Shown here in pieces: positions 38,194 to 52,910 of a stretch of DNA of 64,000 nucleotides. Source of the stretch: a virus; IMG/VR virus record IMGVR_UViG_3300030106_006201, positions 1-64,000 of that record. One strand, 5' to 3'. A program made the position numbers and the translations under genes. Under the pieces are notes generated by a model. It did no database searches and had not been told where the DNA came from. It worked only from the letters and a program-made list of their open reading frames with translations. Each line of letters opens with the position of its first letter. The stretch's first letter is position 1.

Positions 38194-38292
38194 CGCGCCG
38201 CGGGTGCACACGGGCTGCTTAGTGTTCGACACAGCCTCGGAAAGGCCACAACGGACGGCGCCGAAGCGCCGAACATGCAGGAGAGGGCCAAC
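38194..38292 (+). promoter_or_regulatory. Leader of the tail tube gene
   Basis: TAGTGT (38220-38225) may be a -10 without a clear -35. CTCGGAAAGG follows. A small hairpin GGCGCcgaaGCGCC (about 38257-38270) precedes AGGAGAGGG, the ribosome site for ATG 38293. Confidence 0.4.
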
Positions 38293-39363
38293 ATGTCGTA
38301 CGCTCCCGTTCTGGGCACCCGCCTTCGAGTGAGCAAGGTGGACAACTGCGGCAAGCCCATTCAGGGCGCCAAGAATCGGCTCGTCACCGAAGGTTTCGTG
38401 CGGGTCGCCCTGACCCCCAACCAGCGCCAGGCCAACGAGCTGGAACAGAACAACGCCGCCGGCAAGGTGTGCGTGTCGCGCCGCACCCCGCCCGAACGGA
38501 AGTGGTGGGACATCGAAGCCGAGTTCTGCGACGTGGACTCCGAGCTGTGGACGCTGCTCACCGGGTGGAGCCAGGAGCTGGGCTGGGATGATTCCCCGAT
38601 CGGTGTTCGCGACCAGGCCGAGGTCAGTGACCGGTTCGGTGTGGCGATGGAGGTGTGGACCGACATCGGCTCCGACGACGAATGCGACATCCCCACCGAC
38701 GACGCCGAGTTCTCGGCGAACGCGTCCGGGGAGCTGTACGGCTACACGTTTTTCTGCGCGAAAGAGTTCGTGCTGGGCGCCATCAACATCGCTGAGGCGA
38801 TCTCCACGTTCACCCTGTCCGGGATCACGATGAACTGCCGCAAGTGGGGCCGCGGCCCGTACAACGTGGTGGGCACGGACGCGGCGCACACCCCGGGCCG
38901 CCTGCTGACGCCGACCACGGCGAAAGAACACATCATCATGTTCGAGACGGCGGTCCCGCCGCCGGACGCGACGAACGGCGCCTGCGAGCTGGCGGTGCAG
39001 TCGATTTTCACCGACGCCACCCCGCCCGTCGACTACTACGGTTCGTCCGCGGCGGCGGTCGCGCCGCTGCAGCCGATCTGCGACGGCACCGCCTACACGG
39101 TGACGGTGACCGGCTCCCCGACTGGCGGCACGTTCACCCTGTCGGTGGCCGGAGACGAGACCGGCGACATTGCCTACGACGCGGACGCCGACGATGTCCG
39201 GGCCGCGCTGGAGGCGTTGGCGACGGTGAACATCGGGCAGGTGACGGTGTCGGGTGCCGGCCCGTTCACGGTGACGCTGTCCCCGGAGCTGGGGGCGCTG
39301 TCCGCGGACGGCTCCGGTCTGACGGGCGGCACCGATCCCGACGTGACCGTGGTGGCTGTCTAA
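38293..39363 (+). CDS. Major tail (tube) protein with Ig-like domain
   Basis: 356 residues. MSYAPVLGTRLRVSKVDNCG opens the tail-tube fold usual in siphophages, with WWDIEAEFCDVDSELWTLLT and the later SGELYGYTFFCAKEFVLGAI. The last 95 residues (TVTVTGSPTGGTFTLSVAGD...LGALSADGSGLTGG) form an Ig-like module that aligns with the end of the capsid protein. ATG 38293 has AGGAGAGGG upstream, so 38275 is not used. Tail tubes polymerise along the tape measure. Confidence 0.8.
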   Translation: MSYAPVLGTRLRVSKVDNCGKPIQGAKNRLVTEGFVRVALTPNQRQANELEQNNAAGKVCVSRRTPPERKWWDIEAEFCDVDSELWTLLTGWSQELGWDDSPIGVRDQAEVSDRFGVAMEVWTDIGSDDECDIPTDDAEFSANASGELYGYTFFCAKEFVLGAINIAEAISTFTLSGITMNCRKWGRGPYNVVGTDAAHTPGRLLTPTTAKEHIIMFETAVPPPDATNGACELAVQSIFTDATPPVDYYGSSAAAVAPLQPICDGTAYTVTVTGSPTGGTFTLSVAGDETGDIAYDADADDVRAALEALATVNIGQVTVSGAGPFTVTLSPELGALSADGSGLTGGTDPDVTVVAV

Positions 39364-39366
39364 GCC

Positions 39367-39495
39367 GTGTGGCTTGAGGTGGCGGCGTGCGCCGCGGCCG
39401 TGGCCCTGGTGTTGGGGGCGGTCGCGGCGGTCGCCGTTGTGGCGGACCGTTTCGAGGTCAACCTGTTCGGTGTGGATGACGGGTCGGGATGGTGA
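39367..39495 (+). CDS. Small membrane protein (42 aa)
   Basis: GTG 39367 begins 3 nt after the tail-tube stop. One span (VAACAAAVALVLGAVAAVAV) with an acidic end. Overlaps the esterase start. Function unknown. Confidence 0.5.
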   Translation: MWLEVAACAAAVALVLGAVAAVAVVADRFEVNLFGVDDGSGW

Positions 39496-40061
39496 GTCAC
39501 GCGGTGTTGACGCTGCGCGGCCTGGATATGGGCCGCGACGACCGGATGGGCGACTTCTGCTGCGGCTACGCCCGCACGGATGGGCGTACGCAGGTGCCGG
39601 TGGATTACGGCGACAGCCTGTTCGACTCGTACATGCTGGGTGCTGACCTGCTCGATGAGGCGGTGTCGGGTGCGCTGCGCCAGTTCGAGCACGTGACGGT
39701 GATGGGGCATTCGAAGGGCGCGGTGGTGGCCGGTTTGTGGCTGGGCGACGCCGACCCCGACCCGGCCCGGGTTGATCTGGTCCTGTTGGGCAACCCGGGG
39801 CGTCGGCTCGGCGGTGACGGGCCAAGCTGGCAGCGCACCCCGGACAACACTGGTGTTCGGGTGCGGGATGTGGCGCGCCGCTGGGACGGGCACGCCAACG
39901 GCGACAACTGGCCGGACCGGCCGGGGGCGTTCCTGTCGCGGACCCGGCTGTGGCTGGGCTCGCTAGGCGGGGCGCACCGCGACTACGAGCAGGTGGACCT
40001 GTCGGGGCCGCTGATGCTGCGCGAACAGGCTGGCGGCACCGCCTACCTGGTGGCCGACTGA
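39489..40061 (+). CDS. PE-PPE/cutinase-like serine esterase
   Basis: 190 residues. VTVMGHSKGAVVAGLWLGDA has the nucleophile elbow G-H-S75-K-G after a strand, and RVDLVLLGNPGRRLGG then RVRDVARRWDGHANGD is the loop typical of PE-PPE-type hydrolases (Asp and His candidates). It may hydrolyse lipids of the mycolic-acid layer. Its place between tail tube and connectors makes it a possible virion enzyme that aids entry. Distinct from Lysin B at 60914 (GFSQG). Confidence 0.7.
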   Translation: MVSHAVLTLRGLDMGRDDRMGDFCCGYARTDGRTQVPVDYGDSLFDSYMLGADLLDEAVSGALRQFEHVTVMGHSKGAVVAGLWLGDADPDPARVDLVLLGNPGRRLGGDGPSWQRTPDNTGVRVRDVARRWDGHANGDNWPDRPGAFLSRTRLWLGSLGGAHRDYEQVDLSGPLMLREQAGGTAYLVAD

Positions 40062-40076
40062 AACACCCGGCGGCGC

Positions 40077-40088
40077 TACCGTAATCGC
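40077..40088 (+). promoter_or_regulatory. Candidate leaderless -10 (TACCGT)
   Basis: TACCGT at 40077-40082, then AATCGC, then ATG 40089. The -10 overlaps a degenerate GTAATCGC, like the promoter at 21859. No clear -35. Confidence 0.35.
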
Positions 40089-40880
40089 ATGGCCTGCGAA
40101 TGGGAGATCGACCGCTCCTGCTACACGGTCACCCTGCCTGCGCTCGGCGACACCCCCACCGCCGACGAGCAGGCCGCCTACGACGCGGCCCTGGCGAAAC
40201 AGAACGACGCCGAAGACCTGGCCGTGCACGTGCTGTGGGCGCTGTCCGGGCGCCAGTTCGGCATCTGCGACGCCACCGCCCGGCCCTGCCCGCCGTCGTG
40301 GTGGGCGCTCACCCCGCTCTCGCCGCTCCACGACTTCCGCGCATCCGGGGTGCCCGTGTTCTGGGGCGGCACCTGGGTCAACCTCGGCTGCGGATGCGTC
40401 GGCGCCTGCCGCGTTGAAGGCCCGCGAGTCGTGCACCTGCCAGGCCCCGTCGCGGCCCCCACCGAGCAGAACCCCCTCGTCGTCACCATCGCCGGGCAGG
40501 TGCTCGCCGACAGCGAATACCAGCTGGAGGGCGATGCCCTGTACCGGCGCGGCGGCCAGCGCTGGCCTTCGCAAGACCTGTCCAAGCCGCTCGGCGAGCC
40601 CGGCACATGGTCGGTGGAGTACCGGCGGGGCCTGCCACTGCCTCCCGGGGTGCCCCGCCTGGCCGGGGCGCTGGCCAACGAATTCATCAACGCCGCCTGC
40701 GGCGACACCGACGCCTGCCGCATCCCGATCACAGTCCGCGAAATGACCGGCCGCGGCGGAAGCTTCAACTTCGACCCGTCGTTCTTTCTCGACAAGGGGC
40801 GCACTGGACTGGTCGAGGTGGACCGCTGGCTGGCGTCTGTCAACCCGTCCGGGCTTGCTGAGCGTGCGAGCGTGATGTGA
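40089..40880 (+). CDS. Head-to-tail adaptor
   Basis: 263 residues. AEDLAVHVLWALSGRQFGIC is a motif I know from actinophage head-to-tail adaptors (A-E-L-A-T-x-I-L-W-A-L-T-G-R-R-F-G-like). LPGPVAAPTEQNPLVVTIAG and RRGLPLPPGVPRLAGALANE with the later NAACGDTDACRIP also fit. It would bind the portal ring from below. The region runs adaptor, stopper, gp10-like, chaperone, tape measure, the usual siphophage order. Confidence 0.75.
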   Translation: MACEWEIDRSCYTVTLPALGDTPTADEQAAYDAALAKQNDAEDLAVHVLWALSGRQFGICDATARPCPPSWWALTPLSPLHDFRASGVPVFWGGTWVNLGCGCVGACRVEGPRVVHLPGPVAAPTEQNPLVVTIAGQVLADSEYQLEGDALYRRGGQRWPSQDLSKPLGEPGTWSVEYRRGLPLPPGVPRLAGALANEFINAACGDTDACRIPITVREMTGRGGSFNFDPSFFLDKGRTGLVEVDRWLASVNPSGLAERASVM

Positions 40881-41398
40881 GCTGCATCGACCCCGCGAAC
40901 GAGGTGGTGGCCGCCGCCATCGAGGCGCTGGCCCGACACTTCGACCCCGACCAGGAATGCCCGCCGGTGGGCGGCGGATCAACCGAGGTCAGGTTCATCC
41001 CCGGCGACGGCGAAATCCCGATATGGGTGTGTGACGGGCCGCTGTTGACGGTGCGGGTTGTGCAGCGCTACCGGTCGACCGCCGCCGAGTTCCCTGAGCC
41101 GCTGAAAGAGTCGGTGGCGCGCTGCGCGTCGGGCGCGTTCCCGGCGGTGGCGGTCGAGTTGGCGGTGACGCGGTGCAGCGTGATCGGGCGCGAAGCGAAG
41201 CCGTCGTGGTCGAAGATCGCCGCCGAGGCCGGGGCGTCGCTCGATGATTCGTGGCGCATCGAGAAGGCGCTGTGCGACATGCGGCGGCTGAGAACGAAAT
41301 CGCGGGCGGTCAACACCGATAACGTGACACCGAGTGGACCCGAGGGCGGGTTTTTGACGTGGGCGGGCTTCGCCTACGTTCAGATCGTGAAGGGATGA
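40877..41398 (+). CDS. Probable head-tail stopper/terminator protein (173 aa)
   Basis: GTG 40877 overlaps the adaptor stop. MSCIDPANEVVAAAIEALAR, then PLLTVRVVQRYRSTAAEFPE. The order of genes and size suggest a neck or tail-terminator protein. The motif ALCDMRRLRTKSRAVNT is not diagnostic. Inference from position. Confidence 0.55.
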   Translation: MSCIDPANEVVAAAIEALARHFDPDQECPPVGGGSTEVRFIPGDGEIPIWVCDGPLLTVRVVQRYRSTAAEFPEPLKESVARCASGAFPAVAVELAVTRCSVIGREAKPSWSKIAAEAGASLDDSWRIEKALCDMRRLRTKSRAVNTDNVTPSGPEGGFLTWAGFAYVQIVKG

Positions 41399-41402
41399 TC
41401 AG

Positions 41403-41768
41403 ATGCCGAAGGTGACTGTCAGGGGTTCGGTGACGCCGTGCGTGGACCTGCCGACCGGCGAGATACGGGTGTACGAGCTGACCGACCAGGTGCGGCGCCG
41501 CATCAAGGGCGGCTTCTACGACCTGGTGTCAGGCGACCTCGACGCCGCCGATCCGGCAAGTAGCCCGGACAGCGGGCCCAGCGCCGACCAGCACGAACCC
41601 GACGACGAGCCGGATCCTCACCTTGAGGCGGCGTGGCCCGAGCCAGCCGGGAACGCGTCTCGCGCCGACTGGGCGGCGTTCCTGACCGCGCGCGGCGTGA
41701 CTGTTCCCGACGACGCGGGCCGAGACGACCTGCGCGAAATCTGGCAGCAAGTCGATGGCGGGAGCTGA
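41403..41768 (+). CDS. Connector-region protein with HeH/LEM-like end (121 aa)
   Basis: Begins MPKVTVRGSVTPCVDLPTGE; an acidic linker follows (DDEPDPHLEAAWPE). The C-terminus ASRADWAAFLTARGVTVPDD then DDLREIWQQVDG has the HeH/LEM two-helix form. Such proteins sit among head-tail joining genes. It overlaps the next gene by 14 nt. Confidence 0.55.
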   Translation: MPKVTVRGSVTPCVDLPTGEIRVYELTDQVRRRIKGGFYDLVSGDLDAADPASSPDSGPSADQHEPDDEPDPHLEAAWPEPAGNASRADWAAFLTARGVTVPDDAGRDDLREIWQQVDGGS

Positions 41769-42156
41769 CGCCCGCGTCGAAATCTACGACGCGGAACTGA
41801 ACCGGCAGCTGCGGGTGATCGGCGCCCGCAAAATGCGGTCGTGGCAGAGGCAAACCGCCACGCAGGCCAAGGTGACCGTCCCAGTCCGCACCGGCAACCT
41901 GGGCCGCCAGCACCGGGAGGGCCGGGTGACGCATTCGGCGGCCCGCGACACGCACGGCTCGGTACACAACGACGCCGACTACGCCCTGTACGTGCACGAG
42001 GGGACGCGCCCGCACGTGATCCGGCCCCGGTTCCGGCAGGCGCTGCGTTTCCAGGTGGGCGGCTCGACGGTGTTCGCGCGGCGGGTGAATCATCCCGGCA
42101 CGCGGGGCAGGCCGTGGCTGCGGAACGCGGCGACGCGGGTAGCATCACGGCTGTAG
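41755..42156 (+). CDS. HK97 gp10-like tail-completion protein
   Basis: 133 residues. TVPVRTGNLGRQHREGRV, DADYALYVHEGTRPHVIRPR and VFARRVNHPGTRGRPWLRNA form the HK97 gp10 signature (VxxxTGxLR...YaxxvHxGT...H-P-G-T...P-F-L). It helps to complete or join the tail to the head. ATG 41755 overlaps the upstream gene. Confidence 0.8.
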   Translation: MAGADARVEIYDAELNRQLRVIGARKMRSWQRQTATQAKVTVPVRTGNLGRQHREGRVTHSAARDTHGSVHNDADYALYVHEGTRPHVIRPRFRQALRFQVGGSTVFARRVNHPGTRGRPWLRNAATRVASRL

Positions 42157-42184
42157 CGCGCCCTCGGAAAGGAACCCTCGGAAC

Positions 42185-42766
42185 ATGACGACACCCCAAC
42201 AGCCCGCGGCACCCGTGGCCGCCCCCCCGCCGCAGCCGGCGGGCCAGTGGCAGGCCGACGAGAGCCAGGTGGTCAGCCCCGCCGGCCAAACTTTCGAGGT
42301 CATCGACCCCACCCCCGAACCGGCGCCTGAGCCCGGCCCGACAGCCGCCCCGCCCGAGCAGCCCACACCCGCCACTGAGGCCGCCGAGCCCGGGGCTGAG
42401 GCCGAGCCGGAACCGGAGTGGGTGGACCCCGACAGCGACTGGCCGCACCAGTGGCTCGACTTCCACGGCGACCGCCTCGCCGTGCGCCTCCCCCAAGCAG
42501 CCCAAATCCTCGGCCTGCAATACGCCGTCAAAACCGGACGCTCCGAGGAATACCTGCTGGAGCGGATGAACAAATTCCTCACCAACCAGATCGCCCCCGC
42601 CAGCTACGAACGGTTCCTCGACCGCATGCAAGACCCCGACGGCGGCTACGGCGCCGGGATCACCTGGGAGCTGATCAACGAACTCAGCAAGCTTTCCTCC
42701 GAGCAGGTGCAGGCCGAGACGGTGGCCGCCGCCGAAGCCGTCACCACGCAGGCAGGCGGCGCGTAA
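42185..42766 (+). CDS. Tail assembly chaperone
   Basis: 193 residues. A Pro/Glu-rich N-terminus, then DWPHQWLDFHGDRLAVRLPQ, AAQILGLQYAVKTGRSEEYL and ASYERFLDRMQDPDGGYGAG match the conserved chaperone segment seen upstream of tape measures. I see no downstream frameshift partner before 42804; the space is 37 nt. CTCGGAAAGGAAC precedes the gene, as at 21877. It would keep the tape measure soluble during tail assembly. Confidence 0.7.
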   Translation: MTTPQQPAAPVAAPPPQPAGQWQADESQVVSPAGQTFEVIDPTPEPAPEPGPTAAPPEQPTPATEAAEPGAEAEPEPEWVDPDSDWPHQWLDFHGDRLAVRLPQAAQILGLQYAVKTGRSEEYLLERMNKFLTNQIAPASYERFLDRMQDPDGGYGAGITWELINELSKLSSEQVQAETVAAAEAVTTQAGGA

Positions 42767-42791
42767 CCGCCGCGGTCACACGCAGCAGCTT

Positions 42792-48791
<6,000 letters not shown>

Positions 48792-48794
48792 CCG

Positions 48795-50363
48795 ATGTTC
48801 CGGTCGTGGATCACGCTGAACGGGGTGGAGATCGCGAACTCGTCGCGCCTGGTCGCCCACCTGGGCACCGAACCGCCCACCTCCGATCTGGGCATGTTCG
48901 GCAACGACGGCGTCGACCCGGCCGTCCTGGTGGAGGATCCGCCCGGTTCGGGCCTGTATGTGCCCGAAACGGTTGAATCCGGCGAGCTGCTGTACGACCT
49001 CGACCCGGCGCAGACACCCGACGAGGACGGCCTGTACCCGCTGATCCTGCCCGAATGCGGACTGGCCGAATCCGCCGAGCATGTCGGGCTGTACGAGATT
49101 CCCGACTCGTCGACCGAGGTTCGGCCCGGCCTGTACAGCCCCCCAGACGGGGCTCGCCGGTACGGGCCGGGCCTGATGCAGGTCGACGGGCTGTGCTGGG
49201 GGCAGGTCGACCTGTGCAGCGACTGCGCCGACCTGGTCGCATACGACGACACGTGGCCGGGCCTGCGCGAATTCCTGGGCGACACGGAGTACCGGCCCGA
49301 GCTGGCGCCCTGGTACACGGTGGAAATCCCCGAGTCGGGCGAGTTCGGCGGGGTGTGGATCATGTCGGTGACGGGGTGGGGTCCGCCACCAGTGTCGCGG
49401 CCGGTCACCGAAATGGTGGGGGCCGGGGCGGTGGCCGGGCCGCACCGCGACCCGTCGCGGACCCTGTCATTCGAAGCGCTGCTGATCGGCTGCACCAACG
49501 CGGGCGTCAACTACGGGCTGGAATGGCTGGCGTGCCTTCTGCGCGACACCACCGGGGTCACCGACAGTGTGCTGCGCTACCTGGCGGCGTCGCCGCAGGG
49601 CTCGTCGGCGGACCCGGCCAGTTTGTTGCGGGAGGCGCACGGCGCGGTCCTGACCGACGGGCCGCGCGTCACGCAGGAGTTCGTCACCGTCGACGGGCAA
49701 AACTTGCAGGCCAACGTGTACCGGGTGGCGTTCGACCTGACGCTGCTGTCGCCGTACGCGTGGCTGCCCGAGGTGACGTTGCCGGTCGACTGGGACGAGA
49801 TCGCCCGCCAGCCCGTCAACTGGGTGCACGCCGCGGACTGCGAGAAACCCGAGACGTGCCTGGACATGCCGGTGCTGTTCTCCACCGAATGCGTGCCCGA
49901 AGAGATCGAGGTGGTGACCACAGCCCCGCCGGTGTGCGGCGGCTGCGTGCCCGTCGCCGAAATCGACAAGTACAGCTTCCGGGTGCCCACCATGGATTAC
50001 GCGTTCCGCTGCCGCAACACGGCGGTGACGCTGCGCATCCGCAACCTGGGCGAATCGCCGCTCACCTTGCAGGCGTTTTGGCGGGTGTGCGGCACCGATG
50101 TGCGCTGCGAAGACAACCGGTTCCCCCTGCAGGTGTCGGGGCTGCCGCCGGCGTCGGAGCTGGTGTTGGACGGCATCACCGGCACCTACTGGGCGGTGTA
50201 TGACGGGCGGGAGCATCGGGTGGTGGGGGTGGTGGGCACCCCGAACGGGGCGCCGTGGATTCCGCCCGACATTGACCGACGCACCTGCTGGGATTTCATT
50301 GTGCAAACCGCGGCGTCCAGCACGTTCGAGGTGACGATGACGTTGACGGACCGGGCGACCTGA
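48795..50363 (+). CDS. Distal tail / minor tail protein (522 aa)
   Basis: First gene after the tape measure, so a Dit-like role fits. MFRSWITLNGVEIANSSRLV is a typical start. Four GLY[x]P-like repeats lie between residues 50 and 125 (EDPPGSGLYVPE, EDGLYPLILPE, VGLYEIPDSS, PGLYSPPDG), a motif shared with the 48-residue protein at 56745. The core (TLSFEALLIGCTNAGVNYGL, FDLTLLSPYAWLPE) is beta-rich. Confidence 0.7.
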   Translation: MFRSWITLNGVEIANSSRLVAHLGTEPPTSDLGMFGNDGVDPAVLVEDPPGSGLYVPETVESGELLYDLDPAQTPDEDGLYPLILPECGLAESAEHVGLYEIPDSSTEVRPGLYSPPDGARRYGPGLMQVDGLCWGQVDLCSDCADLVAYDDTWPGLREFLGDTEYRPELAPWYTVEIPESGEFGGVWIMSVTGWGPPPVSRPVTEMVGAGAVAGPHRDPSRTLSFEALLIGCTNAGVNYGLEWLACLLRDTTGVTDSVLRYLAASPQGSSADPASLLREAHGAVLTDGPRVTQEFVTVDGQNLQANVYRVAFDLTLLSPYAWLPEVTLPVDWDEIARQPVNWVHAADCEKPETCLDMPVLFSTECVPEEIEVVTTAPPVCGGCVPVAEIDKYSFRVPTMDYAFRCRNTAVTLRIRNLGESPLTLQAFWRVCGTDVRCEDNRFPLQVSGLPPASELVLDGITGTYWAVYDGREHRVVGVVGTPNGAPWIPPDIDRRTCWDFIVQTAASSTFEVTMTLTDRAT

Positions 50364-50364
50364 C

Positions 50365-51444
50365 ATGCCGGTTGTCGACGACCACCAGCTGGTGTCGCTG
50401 CGTACTGTCGGCGGCACCGCCATCACCGGGTTCACGTCGTCGCGGCAGGTGGATGTGACGTGGTCGTGGGAGCAGCGGCAAACCACCACCTGCAAGGTGA
50501 CGGTGGAGTCGCCGCTGGCGCGGCGCACCATGCCGCCCTACCAGGAGATTTTTCCGGGCCTGCACTGGCTGGACGTGTGGGCGTCGAATCAGCAGCAGCG
50601 CTACTGGTCGGGGCCGGTGCTGTGGTCCGACGGGGACGATGAAACCCTGATTTTGCACGCCGCGGACCCGTCGTTCCTCATGTCGAAAACCAGGGTGCCG
50701 GTCACGAAGCGGTGGGATGCCGCCGACCCGGCCCGCATCGCCTCCGAGCTGTGGGACGCGCTGTGCGAGCAGCACGGCATCACCGCCCCCGCCTTGGTGC
50801 GCGACGACCCCCGCAACGGGGTGTTCGACTTCTCCACCACCGGGGAGCTGGCCGGCACCGAACTGGTGTCGGACGCGTTCGCCCGGCTGGTCGACACGTG
50901 CGGCCTGTACTGGACGTTCGTTGCGGGCCGACCAGTGTTCGGACCGGCCCCGTTCGAGGCGATCACCACGCTCGGCGTCAACGATTTCATCGGGAAGGGT
51001 CTGCGGCTGCGGCGCGACGCGTCGCAGGCCGTCAACGACCTGGTGGTGCGCGGCGCGGACGCGTTGGCGTGGGCGCGCGCCGACATGGGCGGCCTGAACT
51101 GGCAGGGCATCCGCAACATCGACAAGGTGACCGGGGTGGGCAATGTGCGGCGCGCCGCGCACGACGCGGTGGCCTATTCGGCGGCGGTCCGCACGATCGT
51201 CACCACCCCGGAGGGCGGGGCGACGCTGTCGCCGGCCGCGCCGCTGCGCATCGAGCAGCTGGTTCCGTCGACCCGCCTGGGCATCGAGGCGTACGGGGCT
51301 CAGGCCACGGTGGAGGTGTCGCGGGTGACGGTGGCGCTGCGCCAGGACGACGTGTCGACGTCGGTGAAGTTGGAGTCGGTCAACGATGATGTGCCGGAGC
51401 TGTTGACGATCGACGAGGTCAGCGGGGGCGGGGGTGCGGTGTGA
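50365..51444 (+). CDS. Minor tail protein, baseplate-hub-like (359 aa)
   Basis: Second gene after the tape measure, the usual place of the Tal/hub protein. SSRQVDVTWSWEQRQTTTCK, PGLHWLDVWASNQQQRYWSG and DDETLILHAADPSFLMSKTR are beta-strand rich, like hub domains that recur in siphophages. GNVRRAAHDAVAYSAAVRTI and later strands complete the fold. No enzymatic motif seen. Confidence 0.65.
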   Translation: MPVVDDHQLVSLRTVGGTAITGFTSSRQVDVTWSWEQRQTTTCKVTVESPLARRTMPPYQEIFPGLHWLDVWASNQQQRYWSGPVLWSDGDDETLILHAADPSFLMSKTRVPVTKRWDAADPARIASELWDALCEQHGITAPALVRDDPRNGVFDFSTTGELAGTELVSDAFARLVDTCGLYWTFVAGRPVFGPAPFEAITTLGVNDFIGKGLRLRRDASQAVNDLVVRGADALAWARADMGGLNWQGIRNIDKVTGVGNVRRAAHDAVAYSAAVRTIVTTPEGGATLSPAAPLRIEQLVPSTRLGIEAYGAQATVEVSRVTVALRQDDVSTSVKLESVNDDVPELLTIDEVSGGGGAV

Positions 51445-52115
51445 ACGAGAACCGGCAGACGAACACGACGGCTGCGGAGTGGGCGCGCAACGTTTCGCGC
51501 CGCCAGGACCGGGCCGAGGCGTCGGACACGATGAGGTTCGGCAAGTGGGTGCAGCGCGAAGACCCGGAGACGGGGGATGTGTGGTTGACCGCGCCGGGAC
51601 GCGAGCCGCACCTGCTGACCCCGGCCCCGCCCGACGATGACGCTGCGCTGGGGGTGTCGACGGCGCCGCTGTTCGCGGCGGCCCGCACCGACACCGACGC
51701 GGCGAACGCGTCGTCGGGGTTCAACCCGATGCCCGCCGACTGGTATGACGAACCTGAGTCGCTGCCCGGCTACTGGTCGTGGGATTCGGCGTCGAACACG
51801 CTGACCGTGGACACGGCGCAGCGGCTGCGGGTGCAGCTCGGGCAGGCCATCAACCCCAGCCTGATCGGGGATCGCAGCTTTCACCCGGTCGTGCTGCTCA
51901 ACGGCACCGAGCACCGGGTTGGGCAGGTCGCCCCGTTCGACGATCAGCTCGCCTCGGGGCTGTTCCATCTGCATTTCGTGGTGGAGTTCAACGTGGCCGC
52001 CAACGACGGCATCGCCCCCGGCTACCACTGCACCTCGTCGCCGGCCGGGGCGTTGACCGCCGACGTGGACGGGCTGTACACGCGCTTCGAGGTGACCAGC
52101 GTTTTCGCGCTGTGA
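51441..52115 (+). CDS. Minor tail protein (224 aa)
   Basis: GTG 51441 overlaps the upstream stop. A helical N-terminus (AAEWARNVSRRQDRAEASDT) then beta-rich sequence to the end (FHLHFVVEFNVAANDGIAPG). Function by position only. Confidence 0.6.
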   Translation: MNENRQTNTTAAEWARNVSRRQDRAEASDTMRFGKWVQREDPETGDVWLTAPGREPHLLTPAPPDDDAALGVSTAPLFAAARTDTDAANASSGFNPMPADWYDEPESLPGYWSWDSASNTLTVDTAQRLRVQLGQAINPSLIGDRSFHPVVLLNGTEHRVGQVAPFDDQLASGLFHLHFVVEFNVAANDGIAPGYHCTSSPAGALTADVDGLYTRFEVTSVFAL

Positions 52116-52146
52116 CGCGCGCAGCAGCAGCCGATAGGCTGGCCAG
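52112..52146 (+). promoter_or_regulatory. Leaderless promoter inside tail operon
   Basis: GTGACG (52112-52117), 17-bp spacer, TAGGCT (52135-52140), then GGCCAG and GTG 52147. Confidence 0.45.
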
Positions 52147-52782
52147 GTGGCGTACCTGGAGTACACCGAGCCCAATGTGTGCATCGGCGAGAACCTCACC
52201 ACCGATGAGGCCGGCCAGCTGCTGCTGCAGCCGCACAGTGTGCCGCGCCCCGTCGTGGATGTGCGTGCCGCCGCCGCCGGTGACGGCACCGTGTATTCCA
52301 CCACCGCCCTGCCGGGCAAGCTGCTGATCGACAGGCAGATCAGCCACCGCAACGACACCCCGCTCGAGCAGCAGATGTTTCTGCGGGTCACCAGGGCGTC
52401 GCGGTCGCTGATCACGTCGAATCCGAACGCTATACAGTTCCGGGACCGGTGGACGTACGCGGTGGACGCCGAGCCGGAGCTGCCGAACCCGACCGGCTAT
52501 TTCAACGGCAAGTCCGGGGCAGCGCTCGATGTGGGCACCAACTCGGTGGCTGAGCCGAATCCGGGGGTGCTGTGGTATTGGTCGCCGACCAACAGCATCG
52601 ACGAGTGGCTGGACCCGCTGGAGCCGGGGCAGCAGATCCGGGTGTGGTACCGCTGCTATGTGTGGACGCCGGACCCGTGGAGCGATAACGCGAACAAAAA
52701 CAATCCGGTGCATGATGCGCGGGCGAATTGGGCGCGGCTGCAATTGTGGCTGTACCCGCAAGTAGGGGAGCTGATTCGATGA
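52147..52782 (+). CDS. Minor tail protein, paralogue 1 (211 aa)
   Basis: GTG start on a probable leaderless transcript. LLIDRQISHRNDTPLEQQMF and DRWTYAVDAEPELPNP recur, in order, in the next two larger tail genes (52910 and 53515). Beta-rich; likely part of the tail tip. Ends WARLQLWLYPQVGELIR. Confidence 0.6.
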   Translation: MAYLEYTEPNVCIGENLTTDEAGQLLLQPHSVPRPVVDVRAAAAGDGTVYSTTALPGKLLIDRQISHRNDTPLEQQMFLRVTRASRSLITSNPNAIQFRDRWTYAVDAEPELPNPTGYFNGKSGAALDVGTNSVAEPNPGVLWYWSPTNSIDEWLDPLEPGQQIRVWYRCYVWTPDPWSDNANKNNPVHDARANWARLQLWLYPQVGELIR

Positions 52783-52910
52783 GGGAGAACATGGGTCCGG
52801 GGCAGCCGGTGCGCCCGGCGGTGTGCCGGGATTGCGGGGCGTCGATCCGCGCCGACGGCACCGGTCACCAGCTGCGCCAACTGGACGCCAGCCACAAGGC
52901 GCGGCCCTGA
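52779..52910 (+). CDS. Small zinc-binding protein (43 aa)
   Basis: ATG 52779 overlaps the upstream stop. CRDCGASIRADGTGHQLRQL gives C-x2-C and H. An unusual micro-gene between tail genes. Function unknown. Confidence 0.5.
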   Translation: MRENMGPGQPVRPAVCRDCGASIRADGTGHQLRQLDASHKARP

